DNA from: an uncultured Oscillospiraceae bacterium
Lineage (GTDB): Bacteria > Bacillota > Clostridia > Oscillospirales > Oscillospiraceae
Direction: 5' to 3'
NCBI GenBank assembly: GCA_944385485.1
Contig: CALWXL010000009.1
Location: 1 to 34,541 of the forward strand
Length of the DNA stretch: 34,541 bases
Positions 1-7,154 of this stretch are shown here, one piece after another; the first letter of the stretch is position 1; each line of letters opens with the position of its first letter. Made by a program: the position numbers and the translations under genes. A model generated the notes under the pieces. It searched no databases. It was not told the DNA's origin and worked only from the letters and a program-made list of their open reading frames with translations.

Positions 1-612
1 CTGGGTCTTATCAAGGCCGTGGAGAAGTTTGACTACACCAAGGGCTACAAGTTCTCCACCTACGCCACCTGGTGGATTCGTCAGGCTATTACCCGTGCCA
101 TCGCCGACCAGGCCCGTACCATCCGCATCCCCGTGCACATGGTGGAGACCATCAACAAGGTCATCCGGGTCAACCGTCAGCTGCTCCAGGAGCTGGGCCA
201 CGATCCCACCCCCGAGGAGACCGCCGCCGAGATGAATATGCCCGTGGAGAAGGTGCGGGAGATCTTGAAGATCGCCCAGGAGCCCGTCTCCCTGGAGACC
301 CCCATCGGCGAGGAGGAGGATAGCCATCTGGGCGACTTCATCCCCGACGAGGACGCCTCCGAGCCCTCTGAGGCTGCCTCCTTCACCCTGCTCAAGGAGC
401 AGCTGGTGGACGTGCTCTCCACCCTCACCCCCCGTGAGGAGAAGGTGCTGAAGCTGCGCTTCGGCATTGAGGACGGCCGTACCCGCACCTTGGAGGAAGT
501 GGGCAAGGAGTTCAACGTCACCCGTGAGCGTATCCGCCAGATCGAGGCCAAGGCCCTGCGCAAGCTGCGCCACCCCAGCCGCTCCAAGAAGCTGAAGGAC
601 TTCTTGAGCTAA
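1..612 (+). CDS. rpoD: RNA polymerase primary sigma factor RpoD/SigA, 3' part
   Basis: The reading frame is open from base 1, so the gene begins before the window and only its last 203 codons are present. Visible parts are the end of region 2 ([17 protein letters not shown], the -10 recognition and melting helix), region 3 ([14 protein letters not shown], then a second helical block with the family-typical LGHDPTPEE), and region 4 ([14 protein letters not shown], then the -35-binding helix-turn-helix [20 protein letters not shown]). The protein ends in [13 protein letters not shown], as in housekeeping sigma factors rather than alternative ones. It directs core RNA polymerase to vegetative promoters; several matching TTGACA/TATAAT promoters occur in this window. 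The codons use more CGT, GGT and ATC than neighbouring genes, as in highly expressed genes. The last 47 bp recur at 1712-1758. Confidence 0.97.
   Translation: MGLIKAVEKFDYTKGYKFSTYATWWIRQAITRAIADQARTIRIPVHMVETINKVIRVNRQLLQELGHDPTPEETAAEMNMPVEKVREILKIAQEPVSLETPIGEEEDSHLGDFIPDEDASEPSEAASFTLLKEQLVDVLSTLTPREEKVLKLRFGIEDGRTRTLEEVGKEFNVTRERIRQIEAKALRKLRHPSRSKKLKDFLS
566..612 (+). repeat. 3' end of rpoD, first copy of a 47-bp direct repeat
   Basis: The final 15 codons and stop of rpoD. The same 47 bases recur at 1712-1758 with one mismatch (G569 versus A1715). The match ends exactly at the TAA. The two copies bracket the SLOG gene, the XRE gene and the REPIN-like repeat. Confidence 0.9.
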
Positions 613-622
613 ATAAGACAGG

Positions 623-673
623 AAAGCCCCCGCAACCTCTACCCAAGCCTTGGGCAGAGGTTGCGGGGGCTTT
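623..673 (+). terminator. intrinsic terminator after rpoD
   Basis: A long, almost perfect hairpin begins 10 bp after the rpoD stop. The left arm starts AAAGCCCCCGCAACCTCT and the right arm ends AGAGGTTGCGGGGGCTTT. The stem is very strong but the T run is short (TTTGTGT). It also lies 7 bp beyond the stop of the convergent SLOG gene, so it can serve both strands. Confidence 0.85.
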
Positions 674-680
674 GTGTATG

Positions 681-1127
681 CTAGGGAGATGTGACACTGG
701 GAATATAGGGGAGAATGATTTTCTTTTTTCCCCTGGCATAGCGTAGGGTGGCGGCAGCGCCGCCCCAGTCGTGGAGAACGTAGGACACCACCACATTGGA
801 TTGCTGCACCATCCACTGGTTGCGTTTGGGAATGGCAAAGCGGGGTGGAACCGACCCCAGAGGGGGATAGATGCAGGTATCATAGCCGGATTCATCCATG
901 TTTCGGTGGAGATAAGGCCGAACCAGAACCAGCTCAATGTTTGGATAGGTCTCTTTTTGCTGGCAGAGGACCCAGGCGGCCAACTCGTCGAAAGAGCCAT
1001 ACCCGCCAAGATAAAAGGTGGTGGCACCCTGCTCAATGAGGGCTTGAGTGACTTCAAACAGCCAGTTTTGCACGGAATCCTGATCTGAAATTTTGGCGTG
1101 ACCACAAAAGGTTACGTTCATATCCAT
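681..1127 (-). CDS. SLOG-family (DUF1273/YpsA-like) nucleotide-ligand-binding protein
   Basis: A 148-residue Rossmann-like protein. The N-terminal strand VTFCGHAKI is followed at residues 41-50 by GGYGSFDELA, the glycine-rich SLOG signature with its conserved D and A. The YPPLGSVPPRFAIPKRNQWMV block and the late VVVSYVLHDWGGAAATL segment are typical of the small Firmicutes DUF1273-like proteins. SLOG domains are known or predicted to bind nucleotide-derived ligands; the cellular role of this subfamily is not established. A GGAGG lies 4 bases before the chosen ATG; the ATG two codons later (M3) is spaced 10 bases from it and is equally possible. The gene is divergent from a small XRE regulator, and both lie inside the interval bounded by two rpoD 3' ends, so I read them as a gained accessory pair. 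Confidence 0.8.
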   Translation of the reverse strand: MDMNVTFCGHAKISDQDSVQNWLFEVTQALIEQGATTFYLGGYGSFDELAAWVLCQQKETYPNIELVLVRPYLHRNMDESGYDTCIYPPLGSVPPRFAIPKRNQWMVQQSNVVVSYVLHDWGGAAATLRYARGKKKIILPYIPSVTSP

Positions 1128-1142
1128 AACACCTCCGTAGAC

Positions 1143-1171
1143 ATTATACTTAAATATTTAGACATATTCAA
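1143..1171 (-). promoter_or_regulatory. promoter of the SLOG gene with embedded palindrome
   Basis: On the minus strand TTGAAT (1166-1171) and TATAAT (1143-1148) are separated by 17 bp. A perfect 10-bp palindrome TAAATATTTA (1151-1160) sits inside the spacer and could be the operator for the divergent XRE protein. A TATACT at 1188-1193 on the plus strand is a possible -10 for the XRE gene, but I see no good -35 for it. Confidence 0.6.
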
Positions 1172-1224
1172 GCCATCAGGGGAAAACTATACTTTGGGTA
1201 AAGATAGTTTGTGAGGGCTAGGAT

Positions 1225-1440
1225 ATGATCAGTTATGAACCGCTGTTCCAAACCATGGCGGAAAAAGGAATCACTTCTTATCGTCTGCAAAAAATGGGGT
1301 TCAATCGAGCCACATATTACGCTATGAAGTGCGGAAAGAGCGTTTCCACCAATACGATTGCTCATCTGTGTAAATTGTTGGAGTGTCGGGTGGAGGACGT
1401 CATGGAGTATGTGGAGGAAGAAAAAGACACATCTGAGTAA
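1225..1440 (+). CDS. small XRE/Cro-type helix-turn-helix regulator
   Basis: A 71-residue protein that is almost entirely one helix-turn-helix domain: YRLQKMGFNRATYYAMKCGKSVSTNTIAHLCKLLECRVEDVMEYV. The turn and recognition helix, the STNTIAHLCKLLEC segment and the VEDVMEY end match the short Cro/YozG-like regulators common in Clostridia. It has no ligand domain, so it is probably a simple autorepressor or local repressor. It is transcribed away from the SLOG gene across a 97-bp AT-rich region containing a palindrome. The start is preceded only by a weak purine stretch (GAGGGCTAGG). The highly acidic tail (EYVEEEKDTSE) is unremarkable. Confidence 0.85.
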   Translation: MISYEPLFQTMAEKGITSYRLQKMGFNRATYYAMKCGKSVSTNTIAHLCKLLECRVEDVMEYVEEEKDTSE

Positions 1441-1471
1441 GTGGACCATGGGGTGATTTGCACCCGCAAAA

Positions 1472-1626
1472 GCCTCCCTTGTGTAAAGGGAGGTGGCCCG
1501 GCGGAAGCCGGGTCGGAGGGATTGACGGGACAGACCTCTTGGTTTTACCTGGCCTGGTTCGCCACCCTCCACAGACAATCCCTCAGTCAGCCTGGCGGCT
1601 GACAGCTCCCTTTGCACAAGGGAGCC
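1472..1626 (+). repeat. REPIN-like element: two inverted copies of a ~50-bp palindromic unit
   Basis: The left unit (1472-1524) has a CCTCCCTT/AAAGGGAGG hairpin, then a CCCGGC-GGAA-GCCGGG hairpin, then GGAGGGATTG. The right unit (1576-1626) is its inverse: CAATCCCTC, a GTCAGCC/GGCTGAC hairpin, then GCTCCCTT/AAGGGAGC. The two units align when one is reverse-complemented; the second hairpin has changed sequence but kept pairing. GGAGGGATTG and CAATCCCTC also pair with each other, giving one large cruciform. This is the architecture of REPINs, non-autonomous elements mobilised by REP-associated transposases. No transposase is present in the window. Confidence 0.75.
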
Positions 1627-1644
1627 TCCCTCAGAATCCTGAGG

Positions 1645-1719
1645 CTTCCACGCTTACAACCAGGGCTTCAAGTCTGGAAGGAACGGCCTCGCCCGGCCGG
1701 AGTCGACCGGGTGCACCAC
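1645..1719 (+). repeat. dispersed GC-rich hairpin repeat, copy A
   Basis: Runs from CTTCCACGCTTACAACCAGGG through GGCCTCGCCCGGCCGGAG to GGTGCACCAC. It aligns with 2044-2119 almost throughout. The 3' part folds as CCCGGCCG/CGACCGGG with one mismatch, where copy B is perfect. Its right end abuts the second rpoD tail directly, and its last bases (TGCACCAC) resemble the rpoD sequence TGCGCCAC, so the exact junction is ambiguous over about 8 bp. Confidence 0.75.
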
Positions 1720-1758
1720 CCCAGCCGCTCCAAGAAGCTGAAGGACTTCTTGAGCTAA
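1712..1758 (+). repeat. displaced second copy of the rpoD 3' end
   Basis: Forty-six of 47 bases match 566-612, including the stop codon; similarity ends immediately after TAA. It is not preceded by any rpoD coding sequence and is not a gene. It is followed 13 bp later by its own intrinsic terminator. The simplest reading is that this is one end of a duplication made when the interval 613-1711 was inserted or rearranged next to rpoD. Confidence 0.9.
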
Positions 1759-1771
1759 TCAAAGAACAAAC

Positions 1772-1816
1772 CCCGCTGTGTCCACCTCTCAATTGGGGTG
1801 GATGCAGCGGGATTTT
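1772..1816 (+). terminator. intrinsic terminator behind the displaced rpoD tail
   Basis: CCCGCTG (1772-1778) pairs with CAGCGGG (1805-1811) and TCCACC (1781-1786) with GGTGGA (1797-1802), followed by ATTTTC and TTCTTT. Its position just after the rpoD tail copy suggests it may be the ancestral rpoD terminator. Confidence 0.7.
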
Positions 1817-1839
1817 CACTTCTTTAAAAAGTCAGACAC

Positions 1840-2043
1840 AGGCTTGCCAGCCTGGCGGAGATGCTCCGCAGGGTGGCTTTCTGATTGGGCAGAAAGCCAC
1901 CAAAGACCCACCAAAGGGAGCTCCCTTTGGAATCCCCAGAATTGATTTGTTTTTGTCCTGTTCAGGCCCAAGTCGGCCCTGGGTCTGGTGGGGCGGATTG
2001 GCTGGCTTGGCGCATCTCTGGGAAGTTTCTACTCCGCTGATAA
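1840..2043. repeat. hairpin mosaic without genes
   Basis: Closely spaced perfect or near-perfect inverted repeats fill this stretch: CAGGCTTGCCAGCCTG, GCGGAGATGCTCCGC, GGTGGCTTTCTG paired with CAGAAAGCCACC, and CCAAAGGGAGCTCCCTTTGG. There is no credible ribosome-binding site or conserved protein. The open frames that cross it (for example 1458-2246 plus and 1832-2203 minus) are GC-skew artefacts. It looks like several small palindromic elements inserted next to one another. Confidence 0.6.
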
Positions 2044-2119
2044 CTTCCACTCCTTCCACCAGGGCCTCAAGTCTGGGGGTAGCGGCCTCGCCCGGCCGCA
2101 GTCGGCCGGGGTGCGCCAC
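2044..2119 (+). repeat. dispersed GC-rich hairpin repeat, copy B
   Basis: Second copy of the 1645-1719 repeat. Its core CCCGGCCG-CAGT-CGGCCGGG is a perfect 8-bp hairpin. Unlike copy A it is not followed by an rpoD tail, so its end near GTGCGCCAC marks the likely natural right boundary of the repeat. Confidence 0.75.
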
Positions 2120-2266
2120 AAGTAGGGCCGAAATCAAGAGAACAGCGTACCATTCTAGTAGCGACAGGGCAGGAGAGAGCGTCTGTTCTTCTTGGTATGG
2201 CAATTACCCTTCGGCCCGGCTTGGGAAGCAACTCCTAACAGGTTAGAACAGCGGGGTGGATTCCAC

Positions 2267-2356
2267 AAGGCGGGGAAAGGCCCCGCCTTTGGCGATTCTT
2301 TCCCCAATTTCTCATCGGGGAGAAATTGGGCCCAGCGGAGCGTCAACACCAGGCTG
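2267..2356. repeat. further hairpins in the 2.1-2.4 kb gap
   Basis: AAGGCGGGG/CCCCGCCTT (2267-2289), CCCAATTTCTC/GAGAAATTGGG (2303-2330) and CAGGCTGGTAAGCCTG (2351-2366 region) follow one another. The region between 2120 and 2400 has no supportable gene. The arrangement of short strong stems in tandem resembles the array behind era at 8084-8208, but the sequences are not clearly the same. Confidence 0.5.
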
Positions 2357-2399
2357 GTAAGCCTGCTCTTCCTAACAGCAGTATTGTGTTCCCAAACGC

Positions 2400-2435
2400 A
2401 AAAAACATGGATGCAGCACACACGCTGCATCCATG
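2400..2435 (-). terminator. intrinsic terminator of the pseudouridine synthase gene
   Basis: Read on the minus strand, CATGGATGCAGC pairs with GCTGCATCCATG around a short loop and is followed by TTTTTT. It begins 8 bp after the stop codon of the minus-strand gene. Confidence 0.9.
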
Positions 2436-2442
2436 CTTTTGC

Positions 2443-3342
2443 TTATCGGAACACCCGGTTGAAGTCCCGGGGCATCTTGGCCTTGAAGGTGGTGGGCTGT
2501 CCGGTGACAGGGTGGATGAAGGACAGCTCATTGGCGTGGAGGCACAGCCGACCGATGGGATTGGTGCGGGCGTCATACTGCTTGTCCCCGGCGATGGGGC
2601 AGCCCCGCTCCTTCATGTGGACACGGATCTGGTTTTTTCGGCCTGTGTCGATGGAGATGTCCAGCAGGGAGTAGCCGGACCCAGACTTGACCACCTCATA
2701 GTTGGTGATGGCTTCCTTGGCCCCGGGGCCGGGGTCGCCGGAGAAGATCATGTGGGTTTTGGTCTCCACCAGGTAGGTGCGGATGGTGTCCCGTTCCGGG
2801 CGGGGAGTGCCCTCCACTACCGCCAGATAGCCCCGGCGGGTGATGATGTCGTTCCAACGGGATTGGAACCGCTCCTTGGTCTCCTCGTCCTTGGCAAACA
2901 TCAGCACGCCGGAGGTGTCCCGGTCCAGACGGTGGATGACAAAGATCCGGTTGTCAATGTGCTGGTTTTTCACATAGTCGGTGACCATGTGGTAGGCGGT
3001 GCGCACCTTCTCCTTCTCGTTGCCCACGCTGAGGAGCTTGGCAGGCTTGTTGACCACAATGAGGTGCTCGTCCTCAAAGAGAATGGGGAAGGGGAGGGCG
3101 TCCTGCTTGGGGGCGGACACGGACAGAATGGTCACCACCTGGCCCGGGGTCAGGGGGGTGTCAAACTGGGAGGTGGGACGGCCGTCCACCGTCACCAGCT
3201 TGCGGGAGAGGAGAGATTTCACGTTGTTGCGGCTCTTGCCTTTCAGGGTGGAGAGCAGAAAGGGGAGCAGAGTGGTGGCCTCAGTGACTGTGTAACTGGG
3301 TTCCCGGCTCTTGTCCCGGTATTTGGGGCTCTGATATTGCAT
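2443..3342 (-). CDS. RluA/RluD-family pseudouridine synthase
   Basis: A 299-residue enzyme that isomerises specific uridines in structured RNA (usually 23S rRNA, sometimes tRNA) to pseudouridine. Residues 15-75 look like an S4-type RNA-binding domain (LPFLLSTLKGKSRNNVKSLLSRKLVTVDGR). The catalytic domain follows with LIVVNKPAKLLSV and the motif IHRLDRDTSGVLMFAK, in which D140 is the expected catalytic aspartate. The conserved late motif GRKNQIRVHM binds the target. The length is normal for the family. The target site cannot be told from sequence, so no gene symbol is given. The ATG is preceded at a suitable distance by AAGGCGG. It is a single-gene unit, convergent with the repeat region and divergent from yqfC. 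Confidence 0.92.
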   Translation of the reverse strand: MQYQSPKYRDKSREPSYTVTEATTLLPFLLSTLKGKSRNNVKSLLSRKLVTVDGRPTSQFDTPLTPGQVVTILSVSAPKQDALPFPILFEDEHLIVVNKPAKLLSVGNEKEKVRTAYHMVTDYVKNQHIDNRIFVIHRLDRDTSGVLMFAKDEETKERFQSRWNDIITRRGYLAVVEGTPRPERDTIRTYLVETKTHMIFSGDPGPGAKEAITNYEVVKSGSGYSLLDISIDTGRKNQIRVHMKERGCPIAGDKQYDARTNPIGRLCLHANELSFIHPVTGQPTTFKAKMPRDFNRVFR

Positions 3343-3472
3343 CGATGTTGTACCGCCTTTTCTTCACAATTTTCTATACTCTATCACAACCGATGGCAAA
3401 TGTCCACGGCAATCCCGGTGGGACAGGCAAGTGGGGACGAGTTTTTTCATAGAGTTTCCAGAGGTGATGGAC

Positions 3473-3748
3473 ATGGAGAAAAAGCAGAGCCTGTTGGAGC
3501 GGGCCTCTCGGCTGCTGGATGTGCCGGGGGATGTGTTGGCAGGGCTGCCCCGGCTGGAGCTGATTGGAGACGGGGAGCTGCGCATGGAGCCCCACCGGGG
3601 TATTTTGGCCTATGGGCCGGAGGAAATCCACATCTCGGCGGGAAAACTATTGGTGATGGTGCGGGGGGAGGGGCTGGAGCTGCGGGCCATGAATCCCGCG
3701 CAGCTGCTCATCACCGGGCGCATCACATCGGTGGAGTTGACGAGGTGA
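3473..3748 (+). CDS. yqfC: sporulation protein YqfC
   Basis: A 91-residue protein matching the YabP/YqfC family: LDVPGDVLAGLPRLELIGDGELRMEPHRGILAYGPEEIHISAGKLLVMVRGEGLELRAMNPAQLLITGRI. In Bacillus the yqfC-yqfD pair is expressed in the mother cell during sporulation; the molecular function is unknown. The frame is open from a GTG at 3431, but GAGG at 3461-3464 lies 8 bases before ATG 3473, and this start gives the usual family length of about 90 residues. It is followed 4 bp later by yqfD. It is good evidence that the organism belongs to a spore-forming lineage. I found no convincing sigma-E promoter in the 130 bp upstream. Confidence 0.9.
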   Translation: MEKKQSLLERASRLLDVPGDVLAGLPRLELIGDGELRMEPHRGILAYGPEEIHISAGKLLVMVRGEGLELRAMNPAQLLITGRITSVELTR

Positions 3749-3752
3749 GGGC

Positions 3753-5003
3753 ATGAAAAAATGGTTCAACTTGCTCTTTGGCTATGTGGTGCTCCAGGTC
3801 ACCGGAGAGTTCCCCGAGCGGTTTTTCAACCTTTGCGCCCAGCATCGGCGGGACTTTTGGCGGCTGCGGTGGCTGGATGCCCACACGGTGCAGGTGCGGG
3901 TTCGTCTGGTCGACCTGGAGGAGTTGGAGGAGCTGGGACAGCGGTGCGGGTGCACCCTGGAGGTGCTCTCCCGCCGGGGCGGGCTGGCCCAGGCCCAACG
4001 GCTGTCCAAGCGGTGGGGGTTCATGGTGGGGCTGGCCCTGTGCCTGATTTGTGTGGGTGTGCTCAGCCAGTTCGTGTTGGTGGTGGAGGTGGTGGGCAAT
4101 GAGGAGGTGCCATCGGCGGTGATCCTCACCGAGCTGGATCGGCTGGGGGTACGCCCCGGGGTCTATGCCCCCTCCATCGCCCAGCGGGAGGTGGCCAATG
4201 AGGCCCTCATTGCCCTGCCGGAACTGTCTTTTATGGCCATCAACGTCTATGGCACCCGGGTGGTGGTGCAGGTGGAAGAGGTGGACGAGAGGCCGGAGCT
4301 GCTGGACCAGTCCACCCCGGCGGACATTGTGGCGGCGGCGGACGGCATCATCGAGGACATCCAAACTTCCGCAGGGCAGGCCCAATTTGTGGACGGAGAC
4401 ATTGTGGCCAAAGGGGAAGTGCTCATCAGCGGCACCATTCCCCTCTATGAACAGAACCCGGAAAAGCCCTACGCTGGGGACCTGGTGGTCCACGCCACCG
4501 GGACGGTGACCGCCCGCACCTGGCGCACCCTGGAGGAGCGATTGCCCCTGACGGTACCCACCAAGGTCTATGACCAGGAGGAAACCACCAGTTACCAGCT
4601 GAAGATTTTGGGGCTGGAGTTGGATTTTTTTGAAAAGAGTAGCATTTTCCCCGAAGGGTATGGTAAAATAACCAGGACAGAGACCCTGAAGCTGGGGGGC
4701 TACACCTGGCCGGTGTCCTGGACCACCACCACCTACCGGGGGTATACCGTCCAGGAGCAGGCGGTGGATCCACAGCAGGGGGAGGCGTTGTTGAAGCAGC
4801 TGCTTCAACAACGGTTGGAGCGGCTGCTGGAGGAAGGGGAGGGAGAGATACTTCAACAGGATTACGTCACCCGTGTGGAAGGGGATACCCTGGTGGTGTC
4901 TCTGGTGGCGGAGTGCCGGGAACAGATCGGCCGCACCGTGGAACGCCCGGGCACTACCGGGCACACAGAACCAGAAGAAGCCCAAGTTGGGGAGGAATCA
5001 TAA
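3753..5003 (+). CDS. yqfD: sporulation protein YqfD
   Basis: A 416-residue membrane protein. A cytoplasmic N-terminal domain (FGYVVLQVTGEFPERFFNLC, typical of YqfD) leads to one transmembrane segment near residues 90-112 (FMVGLALCLICVGVLSQFVLVV). A long extracytoplasmic region follows, with VVGNEEV, a stretch similar to the start of POTRA-like domains, and VQVEEVDERPE. The C-terminal 40 residues are acidic and low in complexity. YqfD is required for efficient sporulation in Bacillus subtilis as part of the sigma-E regulon; its biochemical role is unknown. The start codon is 4 bp after the yqfC stop and shares its ribosome-binding purines (GAGGTGAGGG) with the end of yqfC, which suggests translational coupling. 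Confidence 0.9.
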   Translation: MKKWFNLLFGYVVLQVTGEFPERFFNLCAQHRRDFWRLRWLDAHTVQVRVRLVDLEELEELGQRCGCTLEVLSRRGGLAQAQRLSKRWGFMVGLALCLICVGVLSQFVLVVEVVGNEEVPSAVILTELDRLGVRPGVYAPSIAQREVANEALIALPELSFMAINVYGTRVVVQVEEVDERPELLDQSTPADIVAAADGIIEDIQTSAGQAQFVDGDIVAKGEVLISGTIPLYEQNPEKPYAGDLVVHATGTVTARTWRTLEERLPLTVPTKVYDQEETTSYQLKILGLELDFFEKSSIFPEGYGKITRTETLKLGGYTWPVSWTTTTYRGYTVQEQAVDPQQGEALLKQLLQQRLERLLEEGEGEILQQDYVTRVEGDTLVVSLVAECREQIGRTVERPGTTGHTEPEEAQVGEES

Positions 5004-5006
5004 CCA

Positions 5007-6017
5007 ATGACAGAACAATCCATCAGCATTGAACGGATGGAAGAGGCCATCAATCTCTTTGGCCTCTTTGACGAAAATATTCGCATCATCGAGCAGGAGC
5101 TGGGAGTCACGGTGGTCAACCGGGAGTCCAACTTGAAAATCTCCGGCGACGGAGAGGCGGTGATGTGGGCGGTGAAGGCGGTGCAGGGCCTTCTCTCCCT
5201 GTCCGCCAAGGGCGAGGCCATCAACCAGCAGAATGTGCGCTACATCATTGAGCTGGTGCGGGCGGGCAACGAGGGCAAGATTGCCCAGCTGGCCGGGGAC
5301 GTGATTTGCGTCACCGCCAAGGGCAAGCCCATCAAGGCCAAGACCGTGGGCCAGAAGAAGTATATCGACGCCATCAAGAAAAATACCGTCACCCTGGGTG
5401 TGGGCCCCGCCGGTACCGGTAAGACCTATCTGGCGGTGGCTACGGCAGTGGCCGCCTTCCGGGAAAAGCAGGTCAACCGCATCATCCTTACCCGTCCGGC
5501 GGTGGAGGCCGGAGAGCGGCTGGGCTTCTTGCCCGGTGACCTGCAATCCAAGGTGGACCCCTACCTGCGCCCCCTGTACGACGCCCTCTTTGACATGCTG
5601 GGGGCGGAGACGTATCAGAAGTACCTGGAGCGGGGCAATATTGAGGTGGCCCCTCTGGCCTATATGCGTGGCCGTACCCTGGATGACAGCTTCATCATTC
5701 TGGACGAGGCCCAGAACACCAGTCGAGAGCAGATGAAAATGTTCCTCACCCGTATGGGCTTTGGCTCCAAGGTGGTCATCACCGGAGACGTGACCCAGAT
5801 CGATTTGCCTGCCGACAAGACCAGCGGCCTGAAGGAGGCCATGCGGGTGCTGCGTGGGGTGGAGGACATCGCCATCTGCCCCCTCACCGACCAGGACGTG
5901 GTGCGCCATGTGATCGTCCAGCGCATCATCAAGGCCTATGACGACTACTATCACACCAACCAGCCCCCCAAGGAGAAGGGGAATGACAAGGCGGGAAGGA
6001 GGAAGTCCCATGGCTGA
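5007..6017 (+). CDS. PhoH-family ATPase (PhoL/YbeZ type)
   Basis: A 336-residue cytoplasmic P-loop protein. The Walker A motif GPAGTGKT is at residues 133-140 and the Walker B region FIILDEAQN around 229-237, with [15 protein letters not shown] after it. The N-terminal 110 residues contain the KH-like region usual for PhoH. The family is linked to RNA metabolism and ribosome maturation and is usually found next to ybeY, as here, where the ends overlap by 8 bp. The start is preceded by GGGGAGG, 11 bases away, 3 bp after the yqfD stop. A distinct PhoH2 (PIN-fused) form is excluded because there is no PIN domain. Confidence 0.93.
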   Translation: MTEQSISIERMEEAINLFGLFDENIRIIEQELGVTVVNRESNLKISGDGEAVMWAVKAVQGLLSLSAKGEAINQQNVRYIIELVRAGNEGKIAQLAGDVICVTAKGKPIKAKTVGQKKYIDAIKKNTVTLGVGPAGTGKTYLAVATAVAAFREKQVNRIILTRPAVEAGERLGFLPGDLQSKVDPYLRPLYDALFDMLGAETYQKYLERGNIEVAPLAYMRGRTLDDSFIILDEAQNTSREQMKMFLTRMGFGSKVVITGDVTQIDLPADKTSGLKEAMRVLRGVEDIAICPLTDQDVVRHVIVQRIIKAYDDYYHTNQPPKEKGNDKAGRRKSHG

Positions 6018-6504
6018 GGAGCATCAGATCTCCATCTCCACCGAGGTGGAGGGAGCAGACGATGAGGCCACCTGTGCCCTCATCCGTTCCACCATCGCCA
6101 CCGCTCTGGCCCAGGAAGGGGTGGAGGTGCCCTGTGAGGTGGATGTGCTGCTCAGCGATGATGCGGGCATCCACGCCATCAATTTGGATATGCGCGGGGT
6201 GGACCGTCCCACCGACGTGCTCTCCTTCCCCATGTTTGACCTGATAGCCGGGGAGAAGCCTCAGGCAGATTGGGCAGACCCGGACAGCGGCTGTGTCCCT
6301 CTGGGGGATATGGTGCTGTCTCTGGAGCGGGTGGAGGCCCAGGCCCAGGAGTACGGCCATAGCCGCCAGCGGGAGCTGTCCTATTTAGTGGTGCACTCGG
6401 TGCTCCACCTGCTGGGCTACGACCACCTGGACGAGGGGCCCCAAAAGGCCCAGATGCGGGCGCGAGAGGACGCAATTATGGAGGTTGTCGGGCTGACTCG
6501 ATGA
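6010..6504 (+). CDS. ybeY: endoribonuclease / rRNA maturation factor YbeY
   Basis: A 164-residue metalloprotein of the UPF0054 family. The zinc-binding motif HSVLHLLGYDH supplies H129, H133 and H139, and the conserved MRGVDRPTDVLSFP block is at residues 61-74. YbeY takes part in 16S rRNA 3'-end processing and 70S quality control. The frame is open further upstream, but GGAGG lies 6 bases before ATG 6010, which starts inside the last codons of phoH and gives the normal length. The insertion between RPTDVLSFP and LGDMVLS (QADWADPDSGC) is slightly long but within family variation. Confidence 0.95.
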   Translation: MAEEHQISISTEVEGADDEATCALIRSTIATALAQEGVEVPCEVDVLLSDDAGIHAINLDMRGVDRPTDVLSFPMFDLIAGEKPQADWADPDSGCVPLGDMVLSLERVEAQAQEYGHSRQRELSYLVVHSVLHLLGYDHLDEGPQKAQMRAREDAIMEVVGLTR

Positions 6505-6531
6505 CCTGGGAACATAAAAGGGGGATGCACC

Positions 6532-7086
6532 ATGAGAAAAACGCTGATGTTATCCGCTGCTACCCTGTGCGCCGGGCTGCTTCTCACCGGGTGCACGGCC
6601 TTTGTGACCAAAACCGAAGTGACCACCCAGGAGAAGGTGTCCCTCCTGGAGCCCATTCAGACCTCCGCCCCCGTGGGGCAGAAGGAACTGTTTGACGCTC
6701 TGGCTGGGGACAGTATTCTGGGCGTGGTCATCTTAAACCCCACCCAGGAGGAGCTGGAACTGGCCCAAAATGTGGACCAGGTGTTCCCGGACCAGGAGTA
6801 TGGGGAATATATGCTCATTGTGCCCAAGCTGCCGGGGAGCACCATCACCTTGCAGCAGCTGACCTATGACTATGACACGGGAGAGGTGACCGGAGTGGAG
6901 GATATCCACACCACCAGCGGCACCGAGCCGGTGTCCATGTTGGTGCAGCAGGACATCCCCGAGGGCTTTCCCACCCTGCGTGTGGTGGTGGAGGCCGACG
7001 GCCGCACCGGAACCTATGACTTGAGCTATTACGGCAAGGGGGACGGACGGCGGGACTTCTATATTATGTGGAATCGGGAGCCGTGA
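6532..7086 (+). CDS. predicted lipoprotein of unknown function
   Basis: A 184-residue secreted protein. The signal peptide MRKTLMLSAATLCAGLLLTGC ends in a clean lipobox, with C21 as the lipidated cysteine. The rest is hydrophilic and probably beta-rich, ending in TYDLSYYGKGDGRRDFYIMW. I do not recognise a named domain. It sits between ybeY and era, the position where many Firmicutes carry a diacylglycerol kinase and cdd, and is on the same strand with short gaps, so it is likely co-transcribed with them. The ribosome-binding site is AAAGGGGG, 7 bases before the ATG. Confidence 0.8.
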   Translation: MRKTLMLSAATLCAGLLLTGCTAFVTKTEVTTQEKVSLLEPIQTSAPVGQKELFDALAGDSILGVVILNPTQEELELAQNVDQVFPDQEYGEYMLIVPKLPGSTITLQQLTYDYDTGEVTGVEDIHTTSGTEPVSMLVQQDIPEGFPTLRVVVEADGRTGTYDLSYYGKGDGRRDFYIMWNREP

Positions 7087-7154
7087 GTTCCCTTCCAATA
7101 TAAAAACGGCCATTGTTCAATGCCGATACCAAAGAAAGTTGAGGATCATCTACT

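Noticed and set aside
1458-2246. 262-codon open frame in the gap after the XRE gene
   Set aside because: It crosses the REPIN, both repeat copies and the rpoD tail in an unrelated frame; composition is proline/glycine-rich noise typical of GC-rich palindromes.
2326-3756. 476-codon plus-strand frame over the pseudouridine synthase
   Set aside because: It is the antisense shadow of a clear RluA-family gene and has no recognisable protein features.
7087-7154. Promoter for era in the gap after the lipoprotein gene
   Set aside because: TATAAA is present but no -35 at a suitable distance; readthrough from upstream is simpler.
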